From NCBI GenBank assembly GCA_019638485.1, contig JAHBTP010000005.1, forward strand, positions 87,093 through 131,337: a stretch of DNA of 44,245 nt, read 5' to 3'. This DNA is from Ferruginibacter sp. GTDB lineage: Bacteria; Bacteroidota; Bacteroidia; Chitinophagales; Chitinophagaceae. The notes beneath the pieces are model-generated. The model saw only the letters and a list, made by a program, of their open reading frames with translations, was not told the origin of the DNA and did not search any database. Positions within the stretch are counted from its first letter, which is position 1, and every line of letters begins with the position of its first letter. Positions 26,391 to 34,635 of the stretch are shown here, piece after piece. A program made the position numbers and the translations under genes.

Positions 26391-26903
26391 ATGCTATCTG
26401 AAGAAGAAATACAAAAGCTTATCAGTGATAATGAATACTTGCAGATTCAGATAAATGACCTCAATGAAATGCTTGAAATCCGAAACGAGCAGGTTGAGGT
26501 ATTACGCAGTAAGAACCGCAAAATGAGCGAGATGCAAAGTACACTCGAAAATAACCTGGAAGAGTTTTCGTATATGCAGCATTTTATAGGAAAGCAGCAG
26601 CAGAAGGTTAAACAATACGCCCGACGTGAAGAAGAAATGGAAACTGAATTGATAGAGAGTATTTCGATGGAAAAGGAATATTATACAATCCGTGATCAAT
26701 TTGAAAGCAAAAATATAGCACTACAAGACGTAAACAATCAGTTAGATGAAATACCGGCTCTAACCAAAGAGCTGGCACAGGAAAAAAGAAAAATAGCAGA
26801 ATTAGAAAGTTCCCTTGATATTCTTAAAGAGGAAAACGACCTGCTTCAACATGAAATAGCCAAGTTAAAAAGGCAGATTGCTGTTTTGAAAGAAAAGGAT
26901 TGA
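26391..26903 (+). CDS. Hypothetical coiled-coil protein
   Basis: 170 residues rich in Glu, Lys, Gln, Leu and Ile, with heptad-like spacing over nearly the whole length (EEEIQKLISDNEYLQIQI at the start, HEIAKLKRQIAVLKEKD at the end). No signal peptide, membrane segment, Cys or catalytic motif. It is probably a long alpha-helical rod that dimerises; the one break is near DEIPALTKE (about 118-126). Function not recognised. It sits between pyrH and a small membrane protein, both on the same strand. Confidence 0.85.
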   Translation: MLSEEEIQKLISDNEYLQIQINDLNEMLEIRNEQVEVLRSKNRKMSEMQSTLENNLEEFSYMQHFIGKQQQKVKQYARREEEMETELIESISMEKEYYTIRDQFESKNIALQDVNNQLDEIPALTKELAQEKRKIAELESSLDILKEENDLLQHEIAKLKRQIAVLKEKD

Positions 26904-26957
26904 AAAGGACTGTTTTAAAAAATAGTACACTTCTTCTTTAACCATAAATTAAACACT

Positions 26958-27404
26958 ATGGACTTTCAAACCATGAATAAGCAACGAAAGTTAATGCTTA
27001 TCTTTTCCTTAATTGGTTTAATTGCGATGTTCCTACCATGGGTACGTATTTCATTTTTAGGGATGGGTACCAGTGTAAATGGTATGCATGATATGGGAAT
27101 TGTTATTTTCATTTGTTTTTTAGGATGTGGCTTATTGTCATTAGCAGGTAAACAGGACCTTGCTTTAGATAAATCAATGTGGCTCATTTCCTTAATTCTT
27201 TCGGGAGTAGCGTCGCTCATTATGATTATTTTCTTTTTTAAGAGCACAGATGTAATGAGTTTTCTTTCTTTTGGTTTTTATATAGCCGCTATTGCTGCAT
27301 TAGGTTTGTTATTTATCGCTTATCAATACCGTGCACCCGGCTATAACATTAGGGATAGTTTTGACGAGTTAAAGAAAAAGGTAGATAATAAAAGCAGTAA
27401 TTAG
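26958..27404 (+). CDS. Hypothetical four-helix membrane protein
   Basis: 148 residues. Four hydrophobic segments: about 12-30 (LMLIFSLIGLIAMFLPWV), 47-63 (IVIFICFLGCGLLSLAG), 74-92 (ISLILSGVASLIMIIFFF) and 99-121 (FLSFGFYIAAIAALGLLFIA). A short basic N-terminus (NKQRK) and a charged C-terminal tail (FDELKKKVDN) suggest both ends are cytoplasmic. The FLPWV-x-I-SFLG segment resembles small DUF-type membrane proteins that sense or pack with others, but I cannot name the family. It is followed by a terminator at 27439. Confidence 0.8.
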   Translation: MDFQTMNKQRKLMLIFSLIGLIAMFLPWVRISFLGMGTSVNGMHDMGIVIFICFLGCGLLSLAGKQDLALDKSMWLISLILSGVASLIMIIFFFKSTDVMSFLSFGFYIAAIAALGLLFIAYQYRAPGYNIRDSFDELKKKVDNKSSN

Positions 27405-27438
27405 GACAATTTATTTCTCTTTTAATATTTACCCTTTC

Positions 27439-27463
27439 AGCGTTGTTTTGCAGCGCTTTTTTT
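27439..27463 (+). terminator. Rho-independent terminator after the membrane-protein gene
   Basis: AGCGTTG (27439-27445) pairs with CAGCGCT (27451-27457; one G-U), loop TTTTG, followed by seven T. It lies 35 bases after the stop codon and separates this gene from pdxH. Confidence 0.8.
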
Positions 27464-27496
27464 ATTACCGACCTTTACTAAAGAAAATAATTAGCA

Positions 27497-28138
27497 ATGG
27501 ATTCAAAAATAGCGGGTCTCAGAAAAGAGTATATGCAAAATACATTGGATGAAAAGAGTGTTCATCCAAACCCTATAGCGCAATTTAGGAAGTGGTTTGA
27601 TGAGGCAATAAATAGCCATATTGAAGAAGTGAACGCAATGACCTTGGCAACAGTAGATTCTGCAGGGCGGCCATCAGCAAGAATTGTATTATTAAAAGGG
27701 ATAGATGAAAGAGGGTTTTCCTTTTTCACCAATTATACAAGTCGCAAGGCAAAGGAGTTGGAAGGCAATCCTCATGTAGCCTTAGTATTCTTTTGGAAAA
27801 TATTAGAGCGTCAGGTTCGTATAACCGGTATAGTTAGCAATCTCCCTGTCTCAGAGAGTGATGAATATTTTCATTCTCGCCCTGAAGGAAGTCAAATTGG
27901 CGCATGGGTTTCTCCGCAAAGTCAGGTTATTTCTTCTCGCGAGGAGCTCGAAAATAATTTTGTTGAAAAGTCATCTGCGTTTAAGGGCAAGGAAATTCCA
28001 CGTCCCGAGTTTTGGGGAGGGTATGTAATTGTACCTAACAACATTGAATTTTGGCAAGGGCGGGAAAGTCGGTTGCACGACCGGATTAGATACCGGCGGC
28101 AAGCCGGTGAATGGATAACCGAGAGGCTGGCTCCCTAA
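27497..28138 (+). CDS. pdxH: Pyridoxamine 5'-phosphate oxidase
   Basis: 213 residues, the standard PdxH length. Typical segments are present in order: DPxxQFxxWxxEA-like NPIAQFRKWFDEA, AMTLATVDSAGRPSARIVLLKG (FMN contacts), FFTNYTSRKAKEL, RQVRITG, SRPEGSQIGAWVSPQSQ, and the C-terminal WQGRESRLHDRIRYRR that binds PLP. It oxidises pyridoxine or pyridoxamine 5'-phosphate to PLP with FMN and O2. It stands alone between the preceding terminator and the convergent bTHX/HU genes. Confidence 0.97.
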   Translation: MDSKIAGLRKEYMQNTLDEKSVHPNPIAQFRKWFDEAINSHIEEVNAMTLATVDSAGRPSARIVLLKGIDERGFSFFTNYTSRKAKELEGNPHVALVFFWKILERQVRITGIVSNLPVSESDEYFHSRPEGSQIGAWVSPQSQVISSREELENNFVEKSSAFKGKEIPRPEFWGGYVIVPNNIEFWQGRESRLHDRIRYRRQAGEWITERLAP

Positions 28139-28139
28139 A

Positions 28140-28181
28140 AGTATATAGAGCGGGAAAATTAAAAAGCAATTACTATATACT
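28140..28181. repeat. Inverted repeat between convergent pdxH and bTHX genes
   Basis: AGTATATAG (28140-28148) and CTATATACT (28173-28181) form a 9-bp inverted repeat with a 24-base loop. It could be a weak terminator between the convergent genes, but the stem is all A/T apart from the G-C pairs at two positions and there is no T run right after it. Confidence 0.35.
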
Positions 28182-28200
28182 ATTTAAATAAGTAGAGAGG

Positions 28201-28323
28201 TTATTTTTTAGAAGCCGTCTTCTTTGTGGCTGCCTTTTTTATTGTAACCTTTGCTGGCCTGGTTTTACCATGGCTACCTGCAAAAATTTTTCCTTTTTTG
28301 GTTTTGATATCTCCACGTCCCAT
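28201..28323 (-). CDS. 30S ribosomal protein THX (bTHX), with Lys/Ala-rich tail
   Basis: 40 residues, read from ATG 28323-28321 to TAA 28203-28201. The first half, MGRGDIKTKKGKIFAGSHGK, matches the bTHX pattern GxGDxKTxxGKIFxGxxGxxRP found in Thermus and Bacteroidota; this peptide sits in the head of the 30S subunit, bound to 16S rRNA. The second half (AKVTIKKAATKKTASKK) is longer than in the Thermus protein and reads like a histone/HU tail. It lies downstream of hup on the same strand; a hairpin at 28346-28373 separates them. Confidence 0.88.
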   Translation of the reverse strand: MGRGDIKTKKGKIFAGSHGKTRPAKVTIKKAATKKTASKK

Positions 28324-28345
28324 ATAAATAAATTAATTGAAAGAA

Positions 28346-28373
28346 AAAGCAAGACACCGAAGTGCCTTGCTTT
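28346..28373 (-). terminator. Terminator hairpin after hup
   Basis: AAAGCAAG (28346-28353) pairs with CTTGCTTT (28366-28373); an inner CAC/GTG pair extends the stem around a CGAA loop. On the minus strand a T-rich stretch follows. It lies 17 bases after the HU stop codon. Confidence 0.75.
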
Positions 28374-28390
28374 AAAAAGATTAATACAAA

Positions 28391-28660
28391 TTACAACTTT
28401 CCGGATAATTCTTTACCGGCTTTAAACTTAGCAACTTTCTTTGCTTTGATTTTAATAACAGCACCGGTTTGAGGATTACGGCCATTACGAGCTGCTCTTT
28501 TAGAAACTGAAAATGTTCCGAAACCAACTAAGGTAACTTTGTTACCACTTTTCAAGGTTTTTGTAACAGCTTCGATAAAAGAATCTAAAGCGGCGTTTGC
28601 CTGTGTTTTGGTGATGTCTGCATCGTCAGCAATTTTTGCAATCAATTCTGCTTTGTTCAT
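28391..28660 (-). CDS. hup: HU family DNA-binding protein
   Basis: 89 residues, the normal HU length. N-terminal [20 protein letters not shown] forms the helical dimer body; [28 protein letters not shown] is the conserved beta-saddle and DNA-binding arm, with the intercalating Pro in RNPQTG. It bends and packs DNA as a homo- or heterodimer. Regulation: a full Bacteroidota promoter lies upstream (28690-28719) and a terminator downstream, so it is a single-gene transcript. Confidence 0.97.
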   Translation of the reverse strand: MNKAELIAKIADDADITKTQANAALDSFIEAVTKTLKSGNKVTLVGFGTFSVSKRAARNGRNPQTGAVIKIKAKKVAKFKAGKELSGKL

Positions 28661-28954
28661 GTTTCTTGGTTTGAATTTTTTTAATGAAACAAATATAGAT
28701 GCTTTTATAATCCAACAAAATTTTTTTAGTTTTTTTTAGGATACTAAAATCTTGCTAAAATGCCCATATAACAAGAGTTTCGGGCAAAAATCGAAAGGTA
28801 CGGTATGGCTCAACATTTAGTAAATATCTTATAGAACTCGCTGCAGTAGCGGGTTTTATGAATAACAAGCAAAGAATCCTTTATTTATGCGGGTTTGCGG
28901 AAATATACAATTCTTTTTCGCCTAAAAAACAAGGGGGATAATTGTTTTACACAA
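28661..28954. other. Intergenic region upstream of hup
   Basis: 294 bases holding the hup promoter near its left end. At 28832-28852 a hairpin (AACTCGCT / AGCGGGTT, one G-U, loop GCAGT) is followed by TTTT on the plus strand, but no plus-strand gene ends just before it, so its role is unclear. I see no gene here. Confidence 0.5.
28690..28719 (-). promoter_or_regulatory. hup promoter, -33 TTTG and -7 TATATTTG
   Basis: On the minus strand TTTG (28719-28716) is followed by an 18-base spacer and TATATTTG (28697-28690), close to the Bacteroidota consensus. Transcription would start near 28685, giving a leader of about 25 nt. Confidence 0.75.
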
Positions 28955-29263
28955 TTAGTTCACAATCTGTAAAACCGACCTAAATGCAACAAAACGATTA
29001 CCCCATTTTTCAAATGATTTTTCTCTTAAGGCAGGGGCAAAGTTAGAAACATACTGATTATACTTTTCATCGGTTGGTGCTTCATATTGCACGGCAAATG
29101 TAAGGCCGTCTGTTTCATCTGCCTCAAGCAACCGCAAGGTGCGTGCATGGGTAAAACAGCCTGTGGCCAATACTTCCGGAATATGCTCCTGTTGCATCCA
29201 ACACAACCATTCATCCACTATGCTATGCTCCACTTTAATAGTTACATTATAAATCAGGCTCAT
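28955..29263 (-). CDS. DUF4286 family protein
   Basis: 102 residues from ATG 29263 (MSLIYNVTIKVEHSIVDEWL). An upstream in-frame start at 29293 lies inside xth and is less likely. The pattern YNVTIKVxHSIxxxWLxWMxxEHIPEV with RLLEADETDG matches DUF4286, a small Bacteroidota family with a ferredoxin-like (dimeric alpha+beta) look. No function is established. Its ATG shares one base with the xth stop codon (TAATG), so the two are probably translationally coupled. Confidence 0.9.
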   Translation of the reverse strand: MSLIYNVTIKVEHSIVDEWLCWMQQEHIPEVLATGCFTHARTLRLLEADETDGLTFAVQYEAPTDEKYNQYVSNFAPALREKSFEKWGNRFVAFRSVLQIVN

Positions 29264-30030
29264 TAAACATCTAATTGAAGATAAACAGGGCAATGATCAC
29301 TGTGTTTTACTTCAGGGAAAATTTCCACTGCCTTAATATTTTTTTGTAAGTTGTTAGTTACGTTAATATAATCAATACGCCAGCCTTTATTCTCTAACCG
29401 CGTAGAAGGACGCAACTGATACCACCAGGTATATTGGTGTGGCTTATCATTTAAAAATCGAAAACTATCGGTAAAGCCGCCTTGTAAAAAATGATCAAAC
29501 CAAGCTCTTTCTTCCGGTAAAAATCCACTTGATTTTTTATTTCCTCCCGGATTGTGAATATCAATTTCTTTGTGTGCAATATTATAATCTCCACACACCA
29601 CCAATTTGGCACGGCTCTTTCTCAGTTCTTTCAGATATTCATTAAACTCGTTGAGCCAAATATATTTATATGCCTGCCTTTCTTCTCCTGAGGAACCCGA
29701 AGGGAAATAAGCATTTATCACTGTAATCCCTCCAAAGTCTGCACGCAATACTCTTCCCTCTGCATCACTTTGTGTATTTCCATTTCCATTAATCACTTTA
29801 TCCGGCTTCATTCGAGACAAAACAGCTACACCGCTGTATCCTTTTTTTTCAGCACAAAACCAATAATTAAAATAGCCGCACTTTGAAATAGCTTCAGTAT
29901 CTATATCCTGCAATTGAGCTTTTACTTCTTGTAAGCAAATAATATCAGCAGGATTAGTATTAAGCCAATCTAAAAACCCTTTCTTAATAGCTGCGCGGAT
30001 ACCGTTAATATTATATGAAATAATTCGCAT
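29263..30030 (-). CDS. xth: Exodeoxyribonuclease III (AP endonuclease)
   Basis: 255 residues, the expected length. Exo/endo/phosphatase fold with MRIISYNINGIRAAI, the metal-binding Glu in CLQEVKAQ, catalytic DYNIAH, and SDHCPVYLQLDV at the end (Asp-His pair). It cleaves DNA 5' to abasic sites and removes 3' blocks in base-excision repair. The stop overlaps the start of the DUF4286 gene, and it starts 24 bases after the metH stop; a shared transcript is possible. Confidence 0.96.
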   Translation of the reverse strand: MRIISYNINGIRAAIKKGFLDWLNTNPADIICLQEVKAQLQDIDTEAISKCGYFNYWFCAEKKGYSGVAVLSRMKPDKVINGNGNTQSDAEGRVLRADFGGITVINAYFPSGSSGEERQAYKYIWLNEFNEYLKELRKSRAKLVVCGDYNIAHKEIDIHNPGGNKKSSGFLPEERAWFDHFLQGGFTDSFRFLNDKPHQYTWWYQLRPSTRLENKGWRIDYINVTNNLQKNIKAVEIFPEVKHSDHCPVYLQLDV

Positions 30031-30054
30031 GAAAATTATGTGTTCCAGCGCAAG

Positions 30055-32751
30055 TTAGTCCAATATTGGACGCAACCATTTAGCCGCCTCACTTTCTTCC
30101 ATGCCTTTGCGTTTAGCATAATCCTTTACCTGGTCTATATTAATTTTACCCACACCAAAATATTTACTATCAGGTTGGTCAAAATACCATCCACATACCG
30201 AAGATGGAGAATACATTGCCAGTGATTCAGTAAGGTGGATGTGGGTATCTTTTTCACCACCCATTAATTCAAACAATTTAAATTTTTCTGTATGATCGGG
30301 GCATGCCGGATAACCGGGTGCCGGGCGGATTCCTCTATATTCTTCTCTAATAAGCTGTTCATTAGTAAGTCCCTCATTTTTGGCATAACCCCATAATTCA
30401 GTTCGTACTTTATGATGAAGACACTCGGCAAAAGCCTCAGCCAGTCTGTCGCCTAAGGCTTGCACAATAATCTTATCATAATCATCATTATTTTCTTGAT
30501 AGCGTTTGATATGCTCATCCAATCCTTTAATAGTAACAGTAAACGCGCCCATATATCCTTCCGCCTCATTTGTATAAGGCATATAATCTGCTAAGCTAAA
30601 ATTGGGCTGTCCTTGTGTTTTCTTAAGTTGTTGACGTAAGAATTCCAATCGCATTTTTTTCTTTCCGGTATCTATCTCTACTGAATCTACAGCCACCCGT
30701 TGGGCCGGCCACAAACCAGCAACACCATGTGCGCTTACCCATTTTTCGTCAATCATCTTTCTAAGCATTTTCTGTGCATCCTCAAAAAGCTTTGTAGCTG
30801 CCGTGCCTACTTTTTCATCCGACAGGATTTGAGGGAACTTACCATGCAATTCCCACGCAATGAAAAAAGGTTGCCAATCTATAAATCGTTCTAACGCTGT
30901 AAGAGGGAAATCATCAAAGATTTTTGTTCCAAAATAACTTGGCTTGGTTGTCTTATAATTTTTCCAATTTATAACCATACCGTTTTTTGTTGCCTCTTCA
31001 TAACTGATTAATGGCTTTGCTGAGCGCTTTCGATTAAAATCGTCGCGCACCTTTTCATATTCAGATTTTATGCCCGCTAAAAAAGTATTTTTCTGTTCAC
31101 CAAGTAAACTACCAACTACAGAAACACTCCTGCTTGCATCAAGTACATGTACCACACCATTATCATATTCCGGTGAAATTTTTACTGCGGTATGTGTACG
31201 GCTTGTTGTAGCACCGCCGATCAGTAACGGAATAGTTACTCCATTGCGTTTCATTTCGGAAGCCACATGCACCATCTCATCTAAAGAAGGGGTAACAAGT
31301 CCGCTTACACCGATGAGGTCAACTTTTAATCTGGCAGCCTCAGAAAGAATTTTCTCTGCCGGCACCATAACTCCCAAATCAATTACTTCATAACCATTAC
31401 AACCCAATACCACTCCAACAATATTTTTACCAATATCATGAACATCTCCTTTAACTGTTGCCATTAGTATTTTAGCAGCTCCACCTTCGGTTAGCTCTCC
31501 TCGTTTAATCTTTTCTTCTTTTTCTTTTTCAATAAATGGTGTTAATACCGCAACAGCCTTTTTCATTACGCGTGCACTCTTTACCACCTGAGGTAAAAAC
31601 ATTTTTCCGCTACCAAATAATTCACCTACAATATTCATCCCATCCATAAGTGGGCCTTCAATAACATCTAAAGGCCTGGGATATTTCTGGCGCGCCTCTT
31701 CGGTATCTCCTTCTATATAATCTGTAATACCATTTACCAAAGCATGCGCAAGTCGTTTTTCTACCGCTTCCTTTCTCCAGGTTTCATCTTTTACAATCTC
31801 CTTCCCTTTTGATTTAACTTGTTCAGCAAATTTTATCAATCTGTCTGTAGCTTCGTTATTATCATTATTTTTATTAAGCACAACATCCTCGCATAATTTC
31901 TTTAACTCAGGTTCTATTTCATCATAAACAGCTAATTGTCCTGCATTAACAATACCCATATCCATACCTGCCTTTATAGCATGATATAAGAATACAGCAT
32001 GCATTGCCTCACGCACATGTTCATTACCTCTAAATGAAAAAGATAAATTACTAACACCGCCACTAATGTGCACAAGTGGCATACGTTGTTTAATCAATTT
32101 TATAGACTCAATATAATCTACCGCATAATTATTGTGCTCTTCCATGCCGGTAGCAATAGCAAAAATATTGGGGTCAAAAATAATATCCTGTGGGCTAAAA
32201 CCTACTTTATCTACTAATATCTTATAAGCGCGGTGGCAAATTTCCACCTTTCTTTCCAATGTATCAGCTTGCCCTTTTTCATCAAAGGCCATTACAATTA
32301 CAGATGCTCCATAATCAAGGCATATTGTAGCTTCTTTAATAAACTTTTCTTCACCTTCTTTTAACGAAATAGAGTTTACTACACATTTCCCTTGAATACA
32401 TTTTAAACCCGCTTCAATAATTTCAAACTTTGAGCTATCTATTACGATAGGTATCTTGGCCACATCCGGTTCTGACTGAAGCAGATTTAAAAAGGTAGTC
32501 ATCGCTTTCACTCCATCAAGTAATGCATCATCCATATTTACATCAAGCATTTGAGCCCCATTTTCCACTTGCTGACGAGCCACCGATAATGCTTCTTCAT
32601 AATGATCACCCAAAACTAAACGGGCAAATTTTTTACTACCGGTTACATTTGTACGCTCTCCAATATTAATAAACAATGAGCCGGGCCTTACTATAAGTGC
32701 CTCTAATCCGCTAAGGCGGAGGTAAGGATGAATGATATTTTTCGCTGACAT
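30055..32751 (-). CDS. metH: Methionine synthase, pterin-, cobalamin- and activation-domain subunit (split MetH)
   Basis: 898 residues covering everything after the homocysteine domain of E. coli-type MetH. Folate (pterin-binding) domain: [19 protein letters not shown] near residue 30. Cap and B12 domain: [20 protein letters not shown] (about residue 437) with the cobalt-ligand His in DVHDIG. AdoMet activation domain: [18 protein letters not shown] and [13 protein letters not shown] in the C-terminal third. It transfers the methyl group of methyl-THF to homocysteine via cobalamin. The start is 9 bases after the stop of the homocysteine-domain gene. Nothing suggests decay: both halves have proper starts and stops, so this is a stable two-subunit form. 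Confidence 0.96.
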   Translation of the reverse strand: MSAKNIIHPYLRLSGLEALIVRPGSLFINIGERTNVTGSKKFARLVLGDHYEEALSVARQQVENGAQMLDVNMDDALLDGVKAMTTFLNLLQSEPDVAKIPIVIDSSKFEIIEAGLKCIQGKCVVNSISLKEGEEKFIKEATICLDYGASVIVMAFDEKGQADTLERKVEICHRAYKILVDKVGFSPQDIIFDPNIFAIATGMEEHNNYAVDYIESIKLIKQRMPLVHISGGVSNLSFSFRGNEHVREAMHAVFLYHAIKAGMDMGIVNAGQLAVYDEIEPELKKLCEDVVLNKNNDNNEATDRLIKFAEQVKSKGKEIVKDETWRKEAVEKRLAHALVNGITDYIEGDTEEARQKYPRPLDVIEGPLMDGMNIVGELFGSGKMFLPQVVKSARVMKKAVAVLTPFIEKEKEEKIKRGELTEGGAAKILMATVKGDVHDIGKNIVGVVLGCNGYEVIDLGVMVPAEKILSEAARLKVDLIGVSGLVTPSLDEMVHVASEMKRNGVTIPLLIGGATTSRTHTAVKISPEYDNGVVHVLDASRSVSVVGSLLGEQKNTFLAGIKSEYEKVRDDFNRKRSAKPLISYEEATKNGMVINWKNYKTTKPSYFGTKIFDDFPLTALERFIDWQPFFIAWELHGKFPQILSDEKVGTAATKLFEDAQKMLRKMIDEKWVSAHGVAGLWPAQRVAVDSVEIDTGKKKMRLEFLRQQLKKTQGQPNFSLADYMPYTNEAEGYMGAFTVTIKGLDEHIKRYQENNDDYDKIIVQALGDRLAEAFAECLHHKVRTELWGYAKNEGLTNEQLIREEYRGIRPAPGYPACPDHTEKFKLFELMGGEKDTHIHLTESLAMYSPSSVCGWYFDQPDSKYFGVGKINIDQVKDYAKRKGMEESEAAKWLRPILD

Positions 32752-32760
32752 TTTCTTTTG

Positions 32761-33774
32761 TTAGTTTTCTTGAAGTTGGGGTAATTGCCTTGGGCTAAAG
32801 TTTTTTACTGCTTCGGCAATATGCCTGATATGATCGGGTGTAGTGCCGCAGCATCCACCCACAATATTTAAAAATCCTTTTTGTGCCCATTCTTCAATTA
32901 TGTGAGCAGTATCATGAGGTTGTTCATCATACTCACCAAAAGCATTAGGCAATCCCGCATTTGGATAAGCAGAAGTATAACATGTTGCAATACGACTTAG
33001 CTCCTCAATATGCGGACGCATTTGTGATGCGCCCAGTGCACAATTTAGTCCTACACTTAATGGTCGAGCATGCTGAACGGAAGTATAAAAAGCTTCCAAA
33101 GTCTGTCCACTCAGGGTTCTACCGCTGGCATCCGTTATAGTGCCTGAAATCATTATTGGAATTTCGGTTCCCGGATGCTCTCTAAAATACCTTCTAGAAG
33201 CAAAAATCGCAGCCTTCGCATTTAAAGTATCGAAAATGGTTTCAATCAGCAATAAATCAACACCGCCTTCTATCAAACCATTTATTTGTTCACCATAAGC
33301 AGCAGCCACTTCATCAAAATTAACTGCTCTAAAACCCGGGTTATTGACATCAGGAGAAATGGATAGTGTTTTATTCAACGGGCCAATTGCCCCTGCAATA
33401 TATTTTTTTTCACCTCCTGGATTTTCCTTTTCCCATTGTGCAATAGCCATCCTGGCGCATTTTGCACCAGCCACATTTAATTCATGTGCTAATTGCTGCA
33501 TATCATAATCTGCCTGCGCAATAGAGGTGCTGCTGAATGTATTGGTTTCAATAATATCGGCACCGGCATTTAAATATTCCAGATGGATGGCTGAAATGAT
33601 TTCCGGTTGAGTAATATTTAATAAATCATTGTTTCCTTTAACATCAGATTTCCAATCGGCAAATCGCTTACCACGAAAATCACTTTCAGATAATTTCCTG
33701 CGTTGAATCATCGTGCCCATAGCTCCATCCAGTATAAGAATTCGTTTATCTAAGGCAGTACGAATAGAAGACAT
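32761..33774 (-). CDS. metH: Methionine synthase, homocysteine-binding subunit (split MetH)
   Basis: 337 residues, equal to the N-terminal homocysteine S-methyltransferase domain of MetH. Opening [12 protein letters not shown], then [15 protein letters not shown]; zinc-ligand Cys in VGLNCALGA and in the pair [14 protein letters not shown]. It holds homocysteine and needs the downstream subunit for folate and B12. It is preceded by a long leader and a good promoter (33935-33965), and the two subunits form an operon. Two-gene MetH arrangements are known in Bacteroidota. Confidence 0.95.
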   Translation of the reverse strand: MSSIRTALDKRILILDGAMGTMIQRRKLSESDFRGKRFADWKSDVKGNNDLLNITQPEIISAIHLEYLNAGADIIETNTFSSTSIAQADYDMQQLAHELNVAGAKCARMAIAQWEKENPGGEKKYIAGAIGPLNKTLSISPDVNNPGFRAVNFDEVAAAYGEQINGLIEGGVDLLLIETIFDTLNAKAAIFASRRYFREHPGTEIPIMISGTITDASGRTLSGQTLEAFYTSVQHARPLSVGLNCALGASQMRPHIEELSRIATCYTSAYPNAGLPNAFGEYDEQPHDTAHIIEEWAQKGFLNIVGGCCGTTPDHIRHIAEAVKNFSPRQLPQLQEN

Positions 33775-33931
33775 TTCAAATGTTTTTTCATTGTAGAATA
33801 AATACAGAACAATGTTCCGGGCGAGATATAAACGTGGAAACTGCTGGAAGCGTATGCAGAGGTGTCATTTATTAGTTCAGTCCGAAAACATTGCAGCGGT
33901 TGAACAATAAACAAAATCCGCCACTGCAACG
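33775..33931 (-). other. Long 5' leader of the metH operon, structured
   Basis: About 157 nt between the predicted start of transcription and the ATG. TTGCAGTGG (minus strand, from 33929) can pair with CCGCTGCAA (ending near 33890) to form a 9-bp hairpin, and GAACATTGTTC (33809-33819) is a near-perfect inverted repeat. I could not match SAM-I, SAM-II, SAH or cobalamin riboswitch consensus by eye. Confidence 0.4.
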
Positions 33932-33934
33932 GTG

Positions 33935-33965
33935 CAAAGTTAGAAAATGGAATGCACAAATCAAA
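33935..33965 (-). promoter_or_regulatory. metH promoter, -33 TTTG and -7 TAACTTTG
   Basis: On the minus strand TTTG (33965-33962), a 19-base spacer and TAACTTTG (33942-33935) match the Bacteroidota promoter. It lies just after the recR stop codon (33975). Confidence 0.7.
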
Positions 33966-33974
33966 ATGAAGGTA

Positions 33975-34598
33975 TCAATGCTCAGAAATAACATACTGTC
34001 CAACCGGAATTCTGTTGGCAATACTTCGTGCCAAGGTATGTTCATCAGTATATTCCAACTCACCGCCAAAAGCAATACCACGCGCAATGGTAGTAATCTT
34101 AACCGGTAAATCAGTGAGCATCTTACTTATATAAAAGACAGTAGTATCACCTTGTATATTTGGATTAAGCGCAAAAACAATCTCTTCAATTTCTTCTTCT
34201 TTCACCCGCACAATTAATGAATCTATATACAACTTATCCGGACCAATACCATCTAATGGAGAAATAATTCCACCTAATACATGATAACGTCCATTAAATT
34301 GTTGAGTAGCTTCAATAGCAATAACATCTCTAATGTTTTCTACTACGCATACCAATGAAGATTTACGCAATGGGTTGCTGCAGATATTACACACTTCCGA
34401 ATCAGAAATATTATGGCACACTTTACAGAAGCATATCTTTTCACGCATTCCGGTTATTGCTTCGCCAAACCGCTCCACCACATCTTTATCTTGTTTAATT
34501 AAATGCAGCACAAGCCGCAAAGCTGTTTTCTTCCCCACACCGGGAAGCTTAGCAAACTCATTAACTGCATTTTCTAATAAAGCGGAAGAAAAGACCAT
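33975..34598 (-). CDS. recR: Recombination protein RecR
   Basis: 207 residues. N-terminal helix-hairpin-helix (FAKLPGVGKKTALRLVLHLI), zinc finger with four Cys (CFCKVCHNISDSEVCNIC), and the Toprim domain (LVCVVENIRDVIAIE, YHVLGGIISPLDGIGP). It acts with RecF/RecO to load RecA at gaps. A TAAATTTG box lies four bases before the ATG, so the mRNA is probably leaderless. Confidence 0.97.
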   Translation of the reverse strand: MVFSSALLENAVNEFAKLPGVGKKTALRLVLHLIKQDKDVVERFGEAITGMREKICFCKVCHNISDSEVCNICSNPLRKSSLVCVVENIRDVIAIEATQQFNGRYHVLGGIISPLDGIGPDKLYIDSLIVRVKEEEIEEIVFALNPNIQGDTTVFYISKMLTDLPVKITTIARGIAFGGELEYTDEHTLARSIANRIPVGQYVISEH

Positions 34599-34602
34599 AG
34601 CG

Positions 34603-34610
34603 CAAATTTA
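34603..34610 (-). promoter_or_regulatory. Bacteroidota -7 promoter box of recR (TAAATTTG)
   Basis: A perfect TAnnTTTG box ending four bases before the recR ATG (34598). Transcription would begin at or next to the start codon. A T-rich tract lies upstream, with no exact -33 TTTG. Confidence 0.55.
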
Positions 34611-34635
34611 CCTGTCAAAAATTAAAAAAAATATT

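Noticed and set aside
32751..32761. Split metH as a frameshifted pseudogene
   Set aside because: The second gene has its own ATG and both proteins are full length for their domains; two-subunit MetH is known in Bacteroidota.
33918..33932. GCCACTG near the metH leader, recalling the cobalamin-riboswitch core
   Set aside because: It lies on the plus strand, opposite to metH, and the other cobalamin-riboswitch boxes are missing.
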